Part shown: piece after piece, positions 34,436 through 43,073 of the stretch
Position numbering within the stretch: position 1 is the first letter of the stretch
Layout of the letters: each line of letters opens with the position of its first letter
Origin: Pseudomonas sp. MWU13-2105
GTDB taxonomy: Bacteria; Pseudomonadota; Gammaproteobacteria; Pseudomonadales; Pseudomonadaceae
Assembly: GCF_023242315.1 (NCBI RefSeq)
Contig: NZ_JALLIY010000023.1
Coordinates: forward strand, 62,001-126,000
Length of the DNA: 64,000 bases
Direction of reading: 5' to 3'
Translations under genes and position numbers: made by a program
The notes under the pieces: model-generated
Database searches by the model: none
The model's input: the letters and a program-made list of their open reading frames with translations, nothing else
What the model was told of the DNA's origin: nothing

Positions 34436-36811
34436 ATGAGTGGTTTCCTGAACAATGATCAATTGGAAGGCCTTGACGCCTACTGGCGGGCTTCCAACTA
34501 TCTGGCCGTTGGGCAGATCTACCTCAAGGATAATCCGCTGTTGCGCCGGCCCCTGGCGCTGAGCGATGTAAAACCGCGGTTGCTGGGGCACTGGGGGACG
34601 AGCCCTGGCTTGAATCTGATCTATGTGCACCTCAACCACCTGATCAAGACACATGACCTGAACCTGATTTTCGTCACCGGTCCTGGGCACGGCGCCCCGG
34701 CGATCATGGCGCAGGCCTATCTGGAAGGCACCTACACCGAGCTCAACCCGCGGGTGGAGCAAAACGCCGAAGGCCTGCTGCAACTGTTTCGACAGTTTTC
34801 CTGGCCCTATGGCATCTCCAGCCACGTCTCGGCGCAGGTGCCCGGTTCCATCAATGAAGGTGGGGAGTTGGGCTACTGCCTGGCTCACGCCTACGGTGCG
34901 GCGTTTGATAATCCGGACCTGATCGTGGCCTGTGTGATTGGCGATGGCGAGGCCGAAACCGGCGCGCTGGCGGCCAGCTGGCATTCGAACAAGTTCCTCG
35001 ACCCGCGACGCGACGGCGCGGTGCTGCCGATCCTGCACCTCAATGGCTACAAAATTGCCAACCCCACGCTGCTCTCGCGCATCAGCGAAGAAGAGCTCAG
35101 CGCCTTGATGTATGGCTATGGCTATGAGCCTTACTTTGTCGAAGGCGATGATCCCGAGACGGTGCATCAGGCGCTGGCCAAAACCCTGGACACGATTTTA
35201 GCGGACTTGCGCGAAATCCAGCGTACCGCGCGCCGGCAGCCGGAGCAGTCGGTGCCGGAACGTCCGCTCTGGCCGATGCTGGTGCTACGCACGCCCAAAG
35301 GCTGGACCGGTCCCAAGTTCGTTGACGGCTTGCCTGTAGAAGGTACCTGGCGTGCCCACCAGGTACCGCTGGCGGACCTGCAGCAACCCAGGCATCTGAT
35401 GCAACTTCAGGAATGGCTCGAGAGTTACCGCCCGGAGGAACTGTTCAGCGCCAATGGTGCCTTGCTTCCCCAGATTGCCGAGCTGGCACCTGGCGGACAC
35501 CGACGCATCAGCGCCAATCCCCATGCCAACGGTGGGTTGCTGCTACGTTCCCTGGAAATCCCACGTTTTTCGGAGTATGCAGTCAAGCTGCCAGCCCCCG
35601 GGACTGTCCGGGCGGAACCGACGCGTGTGCTGGGTGTGTTTTTGAAAGAGGTCATGCGAAGCAACCTGGCGGCGGCGAACTTCCGGCTGTTTGGCCCGGA
35701 TGAAACCGCGTCCAACCGGCTCGATGCGGTCTATGAGGTCAGTGGCAAGACCTGGATGGCGGATCTGGAGCCTGGCGACAATCACCTGGCCGCCGATGGG
35801 CGGGTGATGGAAATACTCAGTGAGCATGTCTGCGAAGGCTGGCTGGAGGGTTACCTGCTCACTGGGCGTCACGGGCTGTTCTCCTGCTACGAAGCGTTCA
35901 TCCACATTGTCGGCTCGATGGTCAATCAGCACGCCAAGTGGTTGAAAACGGCCGCCAGCGTGGCTTGGCGCAAGCCCATCGCGTCGCTCAATCTCCTATT
36001 GTCTTCCCATGTCTGGCAACAGGACCACAACGGTTTTTCCCACCAGGATCCGGGATTCATCGACCTGGTCGCGAACAAGAGCGCCGAAGTGGTGCGTATC
36101 TACCTGCCGCCCGATGCCAACTGCCTGTTGTCGGTGACCGATCATTGCCTGCACAGCCGCGACTACATCAATGTCATTGTGGCCGGCAAGCAGCCGGCCT
36201 GGCAGTGGCTGGATATCGATTCGGCCATCAGCCATTGCCTGCGTGGCATCGGGCGCTGGGCATGGGCCAGCCATGACGACGAGGACCCGGACGTGGTAAT
36301 GGCCTGCGCCGGTGATGTGCCAACCCTGGAAATCCTGGCGGCCGTTACCTTGTTGCGCGACTACGTGGCGGATCTGAAGGTCCGGGTAGTCAATGTGGTT
36401 GACCTGATGGTGCTGCAACCCGACAGCAAGCACCCCCATGGCCTCTCGGATGGCGCTTTTGAGGAACTGTTCCCCCGCGATATACCGGTGATCCTGGCTT
36501 TCCATGGCTATCCCTCGCTGATCCACCGGCTTTTGCATGGTCGCGGACAACAGGAGCGTTTTCATGTCCGGGGCTTCAGGGAGGAGGGGGCCACCACCAC
36601 GCCCTTTGACCTGACGGTGATCAACCAGCTGGATCGTTACCAACTGGCCCTGGATGTGATTGAACGGGTCCCGCGCTTGCAACCGCAGGTCGAGACGGCG
36701 CGTGCACGTTATTGGGCCTCCCGGGAAAAGCATGCGCTGTACCTGATCGAACACGGCCGGGATTTACCGGAAGTAGCGCAATGGCAATGGACGCCGGCAA
36801 CCGAAAGCTGA
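34436..36811 (+). CDS. xfp: Xylulose-5-phosphate/fructose-6-phosphate phosphoketolase
   Basis: Thiamine-diphosphate enzyme of 791 residues, the normal length. It splits xylulose 5-phosphate (and possibly fructose 6-phosphate) with phosphate to acetyl phosphate plus a triose or tetrose phosphate (EC 4.1.2.9/4.1.2.22). TGPGHGAPAIMAQAYLEG, the cofactor motif GDGEAETGALAASWHSNKF, HLNGYKIANPT and HGYPSLIHRLLHGR are diagnostic. Followed after 48 bases by acetate kinase, which would turn the acetyl phosphate into ATP and acetate. A perfect ANR box predicts induction at low oxygen. Confidence 0.95.
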   Translation: MSGFLNNDQLEGLDAYWRASNYLAVGQIYLKDNPLLRRPLALSDVKPRLLGHWGTSPGLNLIYVHLNHLIKTHDLNLIFVTGPGHGAPAIMAQAYLEGTYTELNPRVEQNAEGLLQLFRQFSWPYGISSHVSAQVPGSINEGGELGYCLAHAYGAAFDNPDLIVACVIGDGEAETGALAASWHSNKFLDPRRDGAVLPILHLNGYKIANPTLLSRISEEELSALMYGYGYEPYFVEGDDPETVHQALAKTLDTILADLREIQRTARRQPEQSVPERPLWPMLVLRTPKGWTGPKFVDGLPVEGTWRAHQVPLADLQQPRHLMQLQEWLESYRPEELFSANGALLPQIAELAPGGHRRISANPHANGGLLLRSLEIPRFSEYAVKLPAPGTVRAEPTRVLGVFLKEVMRSNLAAANFRLFGPDETASNRLDAVYEVSGKTWMADLEPGDNHLAADGRVMEILSEHVCEGWLEGYLLTGRHGLFSCYEAFIHIVGSMVNQHAKWLKTAASVAWRKPIASLNLLLSSHVWQQDHNGFSHQDPGFIDLVANKSAEVVRIYLPPDANCLLSVTDHCLHSRDYINVIVAGKQPAWQWLDIDSAISHCLRGIGRWAWASHDDEDPDVVMACAGDVPTLEILAAVTLLRDYVADLKVRVVNVVDLMVLQPDSKHPHGLSDGAFEELFPRDIPVILAFHGYPSLIHRLLHGRGQQERFHVRGFREEGATTTPFDLTVINQLDRYQLALDVIERVPRLQPQVETARARYWASREKHALYLIEHGRDLPEVAQWQWTPATES

Positions 36812-36859
36812 GGCTGCGGCCCTGGCAGGTAGCTGGCCCGTCAACGCTGGGAGTACGTC

Positions 36860-38071
36860 ATGGCGGATAATCCTTGCCCCGCGCTATTGGTATTCAATGC
36901 GGGCTCTTCAACGCTCAAGTTTTCCCTGTATGACGCCAACAGGTCCGCGCTTAACTGCCTGGGCCATGGCAGTGTCGAGGTACGCCAGAACGGGGCGAGC
37001 TTGAGTTACCAGGACTCCCGGCCCCAGGCGCGACAGCAGGAACAATGGCCGAGTGCCGATGAGGGCATGGACAAAGCCACCTTGAGCCGGCTGATGGGCT
37101 GGATCGACAGCCACACGCAATGGCGTATTGCCGCTGCGGCCCATCGCGTGGTGCATGGCGGCAACCGTCCGGAGGTGGCGGCGCGGGTCGATGCGTCGTT
37201 GATCCGCGAGATGCAGGCGCTGACGCCGATGGCGCCGTTGCACCAGCCACTGTGCCTGGCGCCGATGCTGCATTTGGCTGATGAGTATCCCGACCTGCCC
37301 CAGGTGGCCTGTTTCGACACGGCGTTTCACCACACGCTCGACCCGCTGGAAACCCTTTATGGGCTACCCCGGGCCTTGAGCGAGGAGGGCATGCGTCGTT
37401 ACGGCTTCCATGGTTTGTCCTATGAATATATCGCCGGGGTCCTGCCTGATTACGACCCGCGTGCGGCACAGGGACGCACGATTGTCGCGCACCTCGGTAA
37501 CGGCGCGAGCTTGTGCGCACTGCATAAGCGGATCAGTCGCGGTACCACCATGGGGTTCTCCACGCTGGACGGATTGCTCATGGGCAGCCGTCCAGGAAGC
37601 CTGGACCCCGGGATCGTCCTGTACCTGTTGCGTGAGCGCGGCATGAGCGTGCAGGCCGTCGAACATCTGCTGTACCACGAGTGCGGACTGTTTGGTGTCT
37701 CGGGCGGCATAGCCAGTGACATGCGTACGCTGTTGGCCAGCCGTTCGGACCCCGCCAGACAGGCCGTAGCACTGTTCGTACGCCGTGTCGTCAAGGAGAT
37801 CGGCGCGCTGGTCGCGGTGCTCGGTGGCATTGACGCGCTGGTGTTCACCGGCGGCATCGGAGAACACGCGCGGGAGGTGCGCGATGCGATTCTTGATGGC
37901 TGCGCCTGGTTGGGCCTGGCGCGAAAAAGCGCCGGCGGCGAGGAGCCTGATCTGGCGGCAGCAGCCTGCCTGTCCCGGCCTGGGAGCAAAGTCTCCGCAT
38001 GGGTCATGGCCACTGACGAGAACGCGGTCATCGCCCGCCACAGCCTGGCCTTGCTGCGCCAAGGCGTGTAA
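36860..38071 (+). CDS. ackA: Acetate kinase
   Basis: 403 residues. Family motifs in order: VFNAGSSTLKFSLYD, AAHRVVHGG, FDTAFHHTL, YGFHGLSYEYIA, IVAHLGNGASLCAL, LMGSRPGSLDPG and VFTGGIGEHAREVR. It makes ATP from acetyl phosphate (EC 2.7.2.1). No phosphotransacetylase gene is adjacent; linkage is to phosphoketolase instead, so acetyl phosphate comes from sugar phosphates. Same operon as the phosphoketolase. Confidence 0.95.
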   Translation: MADNPCPALLVFNAGSSTLKFSLYDANRSALNCLGHGSVEVRQNGASLSYQDSRPQARQQEQWPSADEGMDKATLSRLMGWIDSHTQWRIAAAAHRVVHGGNRPEVAARVDASLIREMQALTPMAPLHQPLCLAPMLHLADEYPDLPQVACFDTAFHHTLDPLETLYGLPRALSEEGMRRYGFHGLSYEYIAGVLPDYDPRAAQGRTIVAHLGNGASLCALHKRISRGTTMGFSTLDGLLMGSRPGSLDPGIVLYLLRERGMSVQAVEHLLYHECGLFGVSGGIASDMRTLLASRSDPARQAVALFVRRVVKEIGALVAVLGGIDALVFTGGIGEHAREVRDAILDGCAWLGLARKSAGGEEPDLAAAACLSRPGSKVSAWVMATDENAVIARHSLALLRQGV

Positions 38072-38232
38072 CCAAAAGTCGCACCCGATGAGTACCCATG
38101 CACACTGTTGGGGCGTATGGAAATCGATGATCACCGGGAATTGACCGCAGCGGCGTCATTTGACAGAGATCGGGCGCTTTGGCGCGCGGTGTTGCGATGG
38201 TGCGCAAGAGGGACGGCACGGTAAATGCTTTT

Positions 38233-38248
38233 AGCTGTATATACAGCT
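38233..38248. promoter_or_regulatory. Palindromic operator candidate
   Basis: AGCTGTAT-ATACAGCT is a perfect 16-base palindrome, 49 bases before the oxygenase start. The CTGT...ACAG parts are too close together for a LexA box. A GntR-like or similar repressor site is possible; no regulator gene is adjacent. Confidence 0.45.
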
Positions 38249-38297
38249 GCGCAATAAGTACGTCTACCCTCCCTCAACCAGGTCCCCAGGAGTGAAT

Positions 38298-39263
38298 ATG
38301 TCTTCCAGCATCCGTCTCCCTCTGATTGATATGTCCGGTGTCCGCGAAGGTGACCCGGCGAGCATTCGCCGAGCCGCCGAGGCCATTCGAACCGCCTGCT
38401 GCGATATCGGCTTCTTCTATATCATCAATCACGGCGTACCGCAGCCGGTGATCGACAGGGCGATGTCGGCCGCCGCGCAGTTCTTTGCCTATCCGGCCGA
38501 GGTCAAGCGCGAGGCGGCCGTCAACAAGCGGCATCGTGGTTGGCACGCATTGGGCGGGGCGACCATGTACGAAGCCAGCAAACCCGATCACAAGGAGTTT
38601 TTCAGTATCGGCCTTGAGCTGGCCGAAGACGATCCCAGCGTACTCGCCGGCGAGGCTCTGCGTGGCCCGAACCAGTGGCCGGCGTTCATGCCGTCGTTGC
38701 GCGAGGTCCTGGCTGAGTACTATCAGGAAATCGGCAAGGCTGGGGCCGACCTGTTGACGGTGGTGGCGGCGGGGTTGGGAATTGACCAGGACTTCTTCAT
38801 CGACAAATACACCAAGCCTTTGCAGCGCACCCAGATGGTTTATTACCCGCCGCAACCGGCCCAGGCCGAAGCCGATCAGTTCGGGGTTGCGCCTCATACC
38901 GATTATGGCTGCATCACCTTGCTCTATCAGGACAACAGCGGCGGCCTGCAGGTCCGCGAGCTCGGCTCCAATCGCTGGATCGATGCCACGCCGATTCCCG
39001 GCAGCCTGGTGGTGAACGTCGGTGATCTGCTGGCGCGCTGGTCCAATGATCGTTTTCGCTCGACCCTGCATCGGGTGATCAATACTTCGGGGCACGAGCG
39101 TTATTCCATCGCCACCTTCTACGATCCGACCTATGGAGCCATGGTCGATCCCTGCGAACTGGGCGTCGATCCGGCACTGAGCCTGTATCCGCCGGTAGCG
39201 GCGGGGGACTACATACTCAAGAGAATCGACGACTCGATGGCGTATCGCAAGAAGGCTCAGTGA
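38298..39263 (+). CDS. 2-oxoglutarate/Fe(II)-dependent oxygenase (isopenicillin N synthase-like)
   Basis: 321 residues from ATG 38298 (CCAGGAG five bases upstream; a GTG two codons earlier is less likely). Iron ligands H200, D202 (PHTDYG) and H258 (STLHRV), with R268 of RYS for the co-substrate. N-terminal DIOX_N-type segment: LPLIDMSGV and CCDIGFFYIINHGVP. The native substrate cannot be told from sequence; relatives act on small acids and amino-acid-like compounds. A palindromic operator candidate lies upstream. It is convergent with the next gene. Confidence 0.87.
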   Translation: MSSSIRLPLIDMSGVREGDPASIRRAAEAIRTACCDIGFFYIINHGVPQPVIDRAMSAAAQFFAYPAEVKREAAVNKRHRGWHALGGATMYEASKPDHKEFFSIGLELAEDDPSVLAGEALRGPNQWPAFMPSLREVLAEYYQEIGKAGADLLTVVAAGLGIDQDFFIDKYTKPLQRTQMVYYPPQPAQAEADQFGVAPHTDYGCITLLYQDNSGGLQVRELGSNRWIDATPIPGSLVVNVGDLLARWSNDRFRSTLHRVINTSGHERYSIATFYDPTYGAMVDPCELGVDPALSLYPPVAAGDYILKRIDDSMAYRKKAQ

Positions 39264-39275
39264 GTTCAAGGCGTA

Positions 39276-40040
39276 TCAGGGCGACAAATAACGCTTTTGT
39301 ATCCGCGCCACAGTGCCGTCATGGCGGAGCGTTTCCACCGCATCGTGTAAACCTTGTACCAACTCGGCGGAGCATTGCTTCGAGCAGGCGAGATAGAGAT
39401 CCACACTGCTCATGACCGGACTCATGAGCAGTTTGCGACGAGACACAGTCGGCCAGATATATTGGCTCTCGGGGACACCGTTGAACCAGGCATCAATGCG
39501 ACCTTTCAAGAGCATTTGCGCGGGGTTTTCGCCAATGGTCAACGGGTGGATCTGTTCGCTGCTGAAGCCGTGGGTACGCAGGATTTCCTCTTGCGCGCTG
39601 CCCAACCCCACCCCGATCACACGGTAAGTCTTCCTGGCTTCGGCGAAACTGCTCACGCGGTGCTCAAGGCTGAAAAAAGCGCGATCCATGCTCATGACCG
39701 GCGCGATCCAGGTGAAGTGATCTTCGCGCTCGGGCGTGCGTGACAGGGGCGCGATCAGGAGGTCCTGCTTCTCGCTGACATATTTTTGCGATCTGGCCCA
39801 TGGAAGCACCTGTATATGCGCGGTATAGCCGGCCTTGGCAATGGCCAGCAGGGCGACTTCGCCGACGATGCCGTGGCCATTGGCATCATCTATCAGCGTC
39901 AGTGGGGGCGCGTCGAGGATAAAAAAATCAATCGGCAAGGGCGCGGCGTAAACGTTACAGGCCAGCAGCGACCACACCAACGAAAAGAGTCCGCAAAGCA
40001 CCTGGGTACGAACATTGACTGCGCGTCTGATCTGGCTCAT
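39276..40040 (-). CDS. Periplasmic substrate-binding protein, family 3-like, orphan
   Basis: 254 residues from ATG 40040. Signal peptide LFSLVWSLLACNVYA; mature chain PLPIDFFILDAPPLTLID, then AGYTAHIQVLPWARSQKYV and FTWIAPVMSMDRAFFSL, typical of solitary family-3 binding proteins in Pseudomonas. The two Cys of LACSKQCSAEL probably form a disulfide. No permease or ATPase is nearby, so it may serve sensing rather than transport. Divergent from the glycosyltransferase operon. Confidence 0.78.
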   Translation of the reverse strand: MSQIRRAVNVRTQVLCGLFSLVWSLLACNVYAAPLPIDFFILDAPPLTLIDDANGHGIVGEVALLAIAKAGYTAHIQVLPWARSQKYVSEKQDLLIAPLSRTPEREDHFTWIAPVMSMDRAFFSLEHRVSSFAEARKTYRVIGVGLGSAQEEILRTHGFSSEQIHPLTIGENPAQMLLKGRIDAWFNGVPESQYIWPTVSRRKLLMSPVMSSVDLYLACSKQCSAELVQGLHDAVETLRHDGTVARIQKRYLSP

Positions 40041-40250
40041 GACCTGAGATCTCAAGCACGGCTGGCAGCTCCCGGAAACACCCGGAGAAATCATGGCGAC
40101 CGCAGACATAGCGTAGCGCGGATTTGAAACGAAGCACTGGCCTAAAAGGCCCTGGCCGAGACATTTTGTTATTGCGCGGATGAGCGTGTTGTCCCGGACT
40201 GCGGAAATAGCCTGTCCCCCATTACCGGGTCATGAACAAATAAAACAAAA

Positions 40251-40292
40251 ACTCGTCTGTACGAGCTGTTGATTCAACTCGTACAGACGAGT
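40251..40292. promoter_or_regulatory. Twin nested dyads upstream of the glycosyltransferase operon
   Basis: The 15-base arms 40251-40265 and 40278-40292 are perfect reverse complements around a 12-base centre. Each arm is itself a dyad of the form CTCGT-N4-ACGAG, so the structure is also two operator copies about 26 bases apart. It lies in the 378-base divergent gap (40041-40418). Reverse-strand reading gives a stem followed by TTTTGTTTTATTTG and forward reading gives ATTTTGATTT, so a bidirectional terminator or attenuator is the alternative. The rest of the gap shows only a small dyad TATGA-N5-TCATA at 40315-40329. Confidence 0.6.
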
Positions 40293-40418
40293 ATTTTGAT
40301 TTCGAGCGGCTACTTATGACGCTCTCATAAAACAAAAAACGGATAACGCATGGTTTAAGGCTGGCGATTTTGAGTGCCTGGTAATCAATGACTTTCTATT
40401 GGTTTGAGGGGTATGAGC

Positions 40419-43073
40419 ATGCATGCTGGAGCCGTATTTATATCATTTGACGCAGTCGCGGTATCGGGCATTACGGTCGAAGCGTTAAAGATGGCCAAAT
40501 GCCTTGAACAGAGTGAAGTGACCTCCTATCTCGATCTGGGCTATGACATCAAGATCGACAAAGGCAATTTCAATAAGCCCTATGATCACGAAAAGAATAT
40601 CTATCAGGGTGTGTTTACCCTGGTTCGTATAGACGATATTGATACGGTCCCGCACTATAACGTGGATTTCATCGAACGCTCGCACGCTGTGCTGATCGGA
40701 CAAAAGACCTCGGTGTCTGCAGAAGAGCAGGAGCAACTGTTAATCGCCATTCGCGAGTCGTCACAGGCACTGGCTCGTCGAATGATCAGGCTTTGGGAAA
40801 AGCTGAATATCCGTTATGTGATTGTCGAGAACGGGACGCTGCCGGAAAACATCATTTATACCCAGGCCTTGTACCTGGCCATCGAAGCCTACGGGGACAA
40901 GCATGGCCTAGGGAATTTCGTCATCTGGCGCGATCATGACCTGATGTGGAACAGTGAAAAGACCGTGATGAAATACGGTCCGGAGCCTTATCCCCACGCC
41001 GTCAAGCCGGTTCAATCCCGCTACATCACCTATGTGACCCTCAATGAGCACCTGAAGAACAAACTCGAGCAGTGGTGCCATCACGCCGTCGACGTCAAGG
41101 TCAGGAAGAACACCTATGACTTCAGCGGGCAGGGCACCTGCAAGAACATCAAGGAAAGCCTGGATATCCGCGCCAGCGACGTGCTGATTGCCCGCACGAC
41201 CCGGATCATTCCACAAAAGCGCCTGGACCGGGATATCTACCTGGTCCAGCGGCTGAACGGGCTTTTTGCCCGCAACGGCAGCCGTCGAAAAGTCTATCTC
41301 GTGATCGCCGGCGATCCCCATGAGCATCCCGGTTACTTTGAAGCCTTGAACAAGCTCGCCAGGGAGCTGCAGGTCGAGGGCTTTATCAAGTTCGTCGGGG
41401 CACTGCCCCATGACTATATGCCGACAAAGGAAAAGTCCACGACCATCGAGGATTTGTATTACTCCTGCGACCTGGTTTCCTTTCTCACTTCCTGGGGCTA
41501 TGACAGCTACGGCAACCCGGTGGGGGAGGCGATCAGCAGCCGGCGCTGCTATATCACGAGCCGTTACGAATATTATCAGGAAGTCTATGGCCAGCATGGT
41601 TTTCAAGCGCCGCTCCTGTCGATCTCGGAAGAGCAGGATGGCCTGCCTGATGATGCCTTTATTGACGACGTCTATCAGTTGTTGAACAACAAGGCGCGGA
41701 TGGCTGAAGTGGCTGATAAAAACTTCGCCATCGGTCAGCGGGTGCTCTCCAATAACGTCATTGACATGCTGGACTTGAGTCCGGCTGGAGGAAATATGCG
41801 TGAGGCTGTCTTTGTCTCGGTTGTGCTGCCGGTTTATAACGAAAGTGACCGCATTGATAGTGTCCTGGCGTCTCTATTCAATCAGAAAACACAAGGTGGC
41901 CTGATTACCCACGCGAGCTATGAGTTGATCATCGTGGATAACAATTCCACGGATGACTCCGTGGCAAAAGTCAACGCCTTCAGGGCTGAAAATCCGACCT
42001 TGGACATTCACGTCATCCAGGAGAGCATCCAGGGCGTTTCATCCGCCAGAAAGCGCGGGATGGACTATGCCTCTTTGCGCTCAAAACAGCGCGATATCCG
42101 CCTGGGGGTCGTAAATAAACACTACATTGCGTCCGCCGATGCGGACTGCACCGTGGACCCTTACTGGCTGCACGCACTGATTGAAAAAATGCTCGAGGAA
42201 AACGGCGATCTGGGTACCTGTAATTACTATTACAACGAAGCGTCCTTTCGCCAACGTCCGAACCTGCTCAACGAGATCCAGAAGACCCTGCGCTGCCGCG
42301 AGATGTCGTTTTCACTGTTTGGCGGCTTTCCGGACGGCAAGGGGTTTGCCGTCGAGCGGGGCCTCTACGACAAAGTCGGCGGCATCGAGATTTTCTACCA
42401 GTTGCACAACGGCCGCTTTGTCGAACATCTCTCCGATGACTGGGATTTCGGCATACGGGTCATCGCCTGGGGCGGCAAGCCGGTCTACGCCCATGCTTCC
42501 CGGATCGAGATCAACAGTCGTCGCGTGGATACCATCCTTGATGAGGTGATCACCGGCAACGCCTATGGGCAGGACGGAATCATCATCATGAAGGACGTGC
42601 GCCCCGACGTCGAAGAGCAAACGCCGACGCTGCGCGACACCACAGCCGGGCAGTCGCAACAGGCCTGGGAGTACTCGATCAAGGACTACGTCCCCAAGAA
42701 CATCGTGTTGCCGGCGCTGCTCAATCCGCAGATTTTGCTGGAGCGCCCGGCGGTGCGTGAGTTCTTCACGGCGCCGGTAGCTGACCGCTTGTATCAGCGT
42801 ATCCATGAAATCAAACAAAGCTCCCGGGTCATCGACTTCAAACCGATTCACGCCTACAAGACCCCGTCCTACCGCCTCTATTTCGAGTTCCGCGAGGAGA
42901 TTTTCACTGCCCTGCGTCGTGCCGTCGGCGAGGATATCGGCTTCCCGCCGCCACTGCCGGCCTGCTTCGACGGGGTCAAGGCGGAGGACTTCGAACGCTT
43001 TGCCTACTACTTCGCCGAAGACCGCGAGTCCGGTGAAGCCCATAACTACTTTGCGAACGGGGGGGTATTCTGA
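40419..43073 (+). CDS. Two-domain glycosyltransferase (GT4-like plus GT2)
   Basis: 884 residues from ATG 40419, with GAGGGG seven bases upstream (ATG 40413 is too close). The N-terminal half (about 1-455) is a GT-B enzyme of GT4 kind: SGITVEALKMAKCLEQ, ARTTRIIPQKRLDRDI, VYLVIAGDPHEHPGYF, FVGALPHDYM and the donor-site region GYDSYGNPVGEAISS. The C-terminal half (from about 465) is a GT-A/GT2 enzyme: VSVVLPVYNESDRIDSVLAS, IIVDNNSTDDSV, DADC with the DxD pair at 574-576, and DDWDFGIRVIAWGG. A further 170 residues follow. One chain could therefore add two sugars in turn. First gene of a five-gene operon; its stop overlaps the next start by one base. Confidence 0.85.
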   Translation: MHAGAVFISFDAVAVSGITVEALKMAKCLEQSEVTSYLDLGYDIKIDKGNFNKPYDHEKNIYQGVFTLVRIDDIDTVPHYNVDFIERSHAVLIGQKTSVSAEEQEQLLIAIRESSQALARRMIRLWEKLNIRYVIVENGTLPENIIYTQALYLAIEAYGDKHGLGNFVIWRDHDLMWNSEKTVMKYGPEPYPHAVKPVQSRYITYVTLNEHLKNKLEQWCHHAVDVKVRKNTYDFSGQGTCKNIKESLDIRASDVLIARTTRIIPQKRLDRDIYLVQRLNGLFARNGSRRKVYLVIAGDPHEHPGYFEALNKLARELQVEGFIKFVGALPHDYMPTKEKSTTIEDLYYSCDLVSFLTSWGYDSYGNPVGEAISSRRCYITSRYEYYQEVYGQHGFQAPLLSISEEQDGLPDDAFIDDVYQLLNNKARMAEVADKNFAIGQRVLSNNVIDMLDLSPAGGNMREAVFVSVVLPVYNESDRIDSVLASLFNQKTQGGLITHASYELIIVDNNSTDDSVAKVNAFRAENPTLDIHVIQESIQGVSSARKRGMDYASLRSKQRDIRLGVVNKHYIASADADCTVDPYWLHALIEKMLEENGDLGTCNYYYNEASFRQRPNLLNEIQKTLRCREMSFSLFGGFPDGKGFAVERGLYDKVGGIEIFYQLHNGRFVEHLSDDWDFGIRVIAWGGKPVYAHASRIEINSRRVDTILDEVITGNAYGQDGIIIMKDVRPDVEEQTPTLRDTTAGQSQQAWEYSIKDYVPKNIVLPALLNPQILLERPAVREFFTAPVADRLYQRIHEIKQSSRVIDFKPIHAYKTPSYRLYFEFREEIFTALRRAVGEDIGFPPPLPACFDGVKAEDFERFAYYFAEDRESGEAHNYFANGGVF

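Noticed and set aside
38233..38248. LexA box
   Set aside because: CTGT and ACAG are separated by only four bases, not the eight of the LexA consensus.
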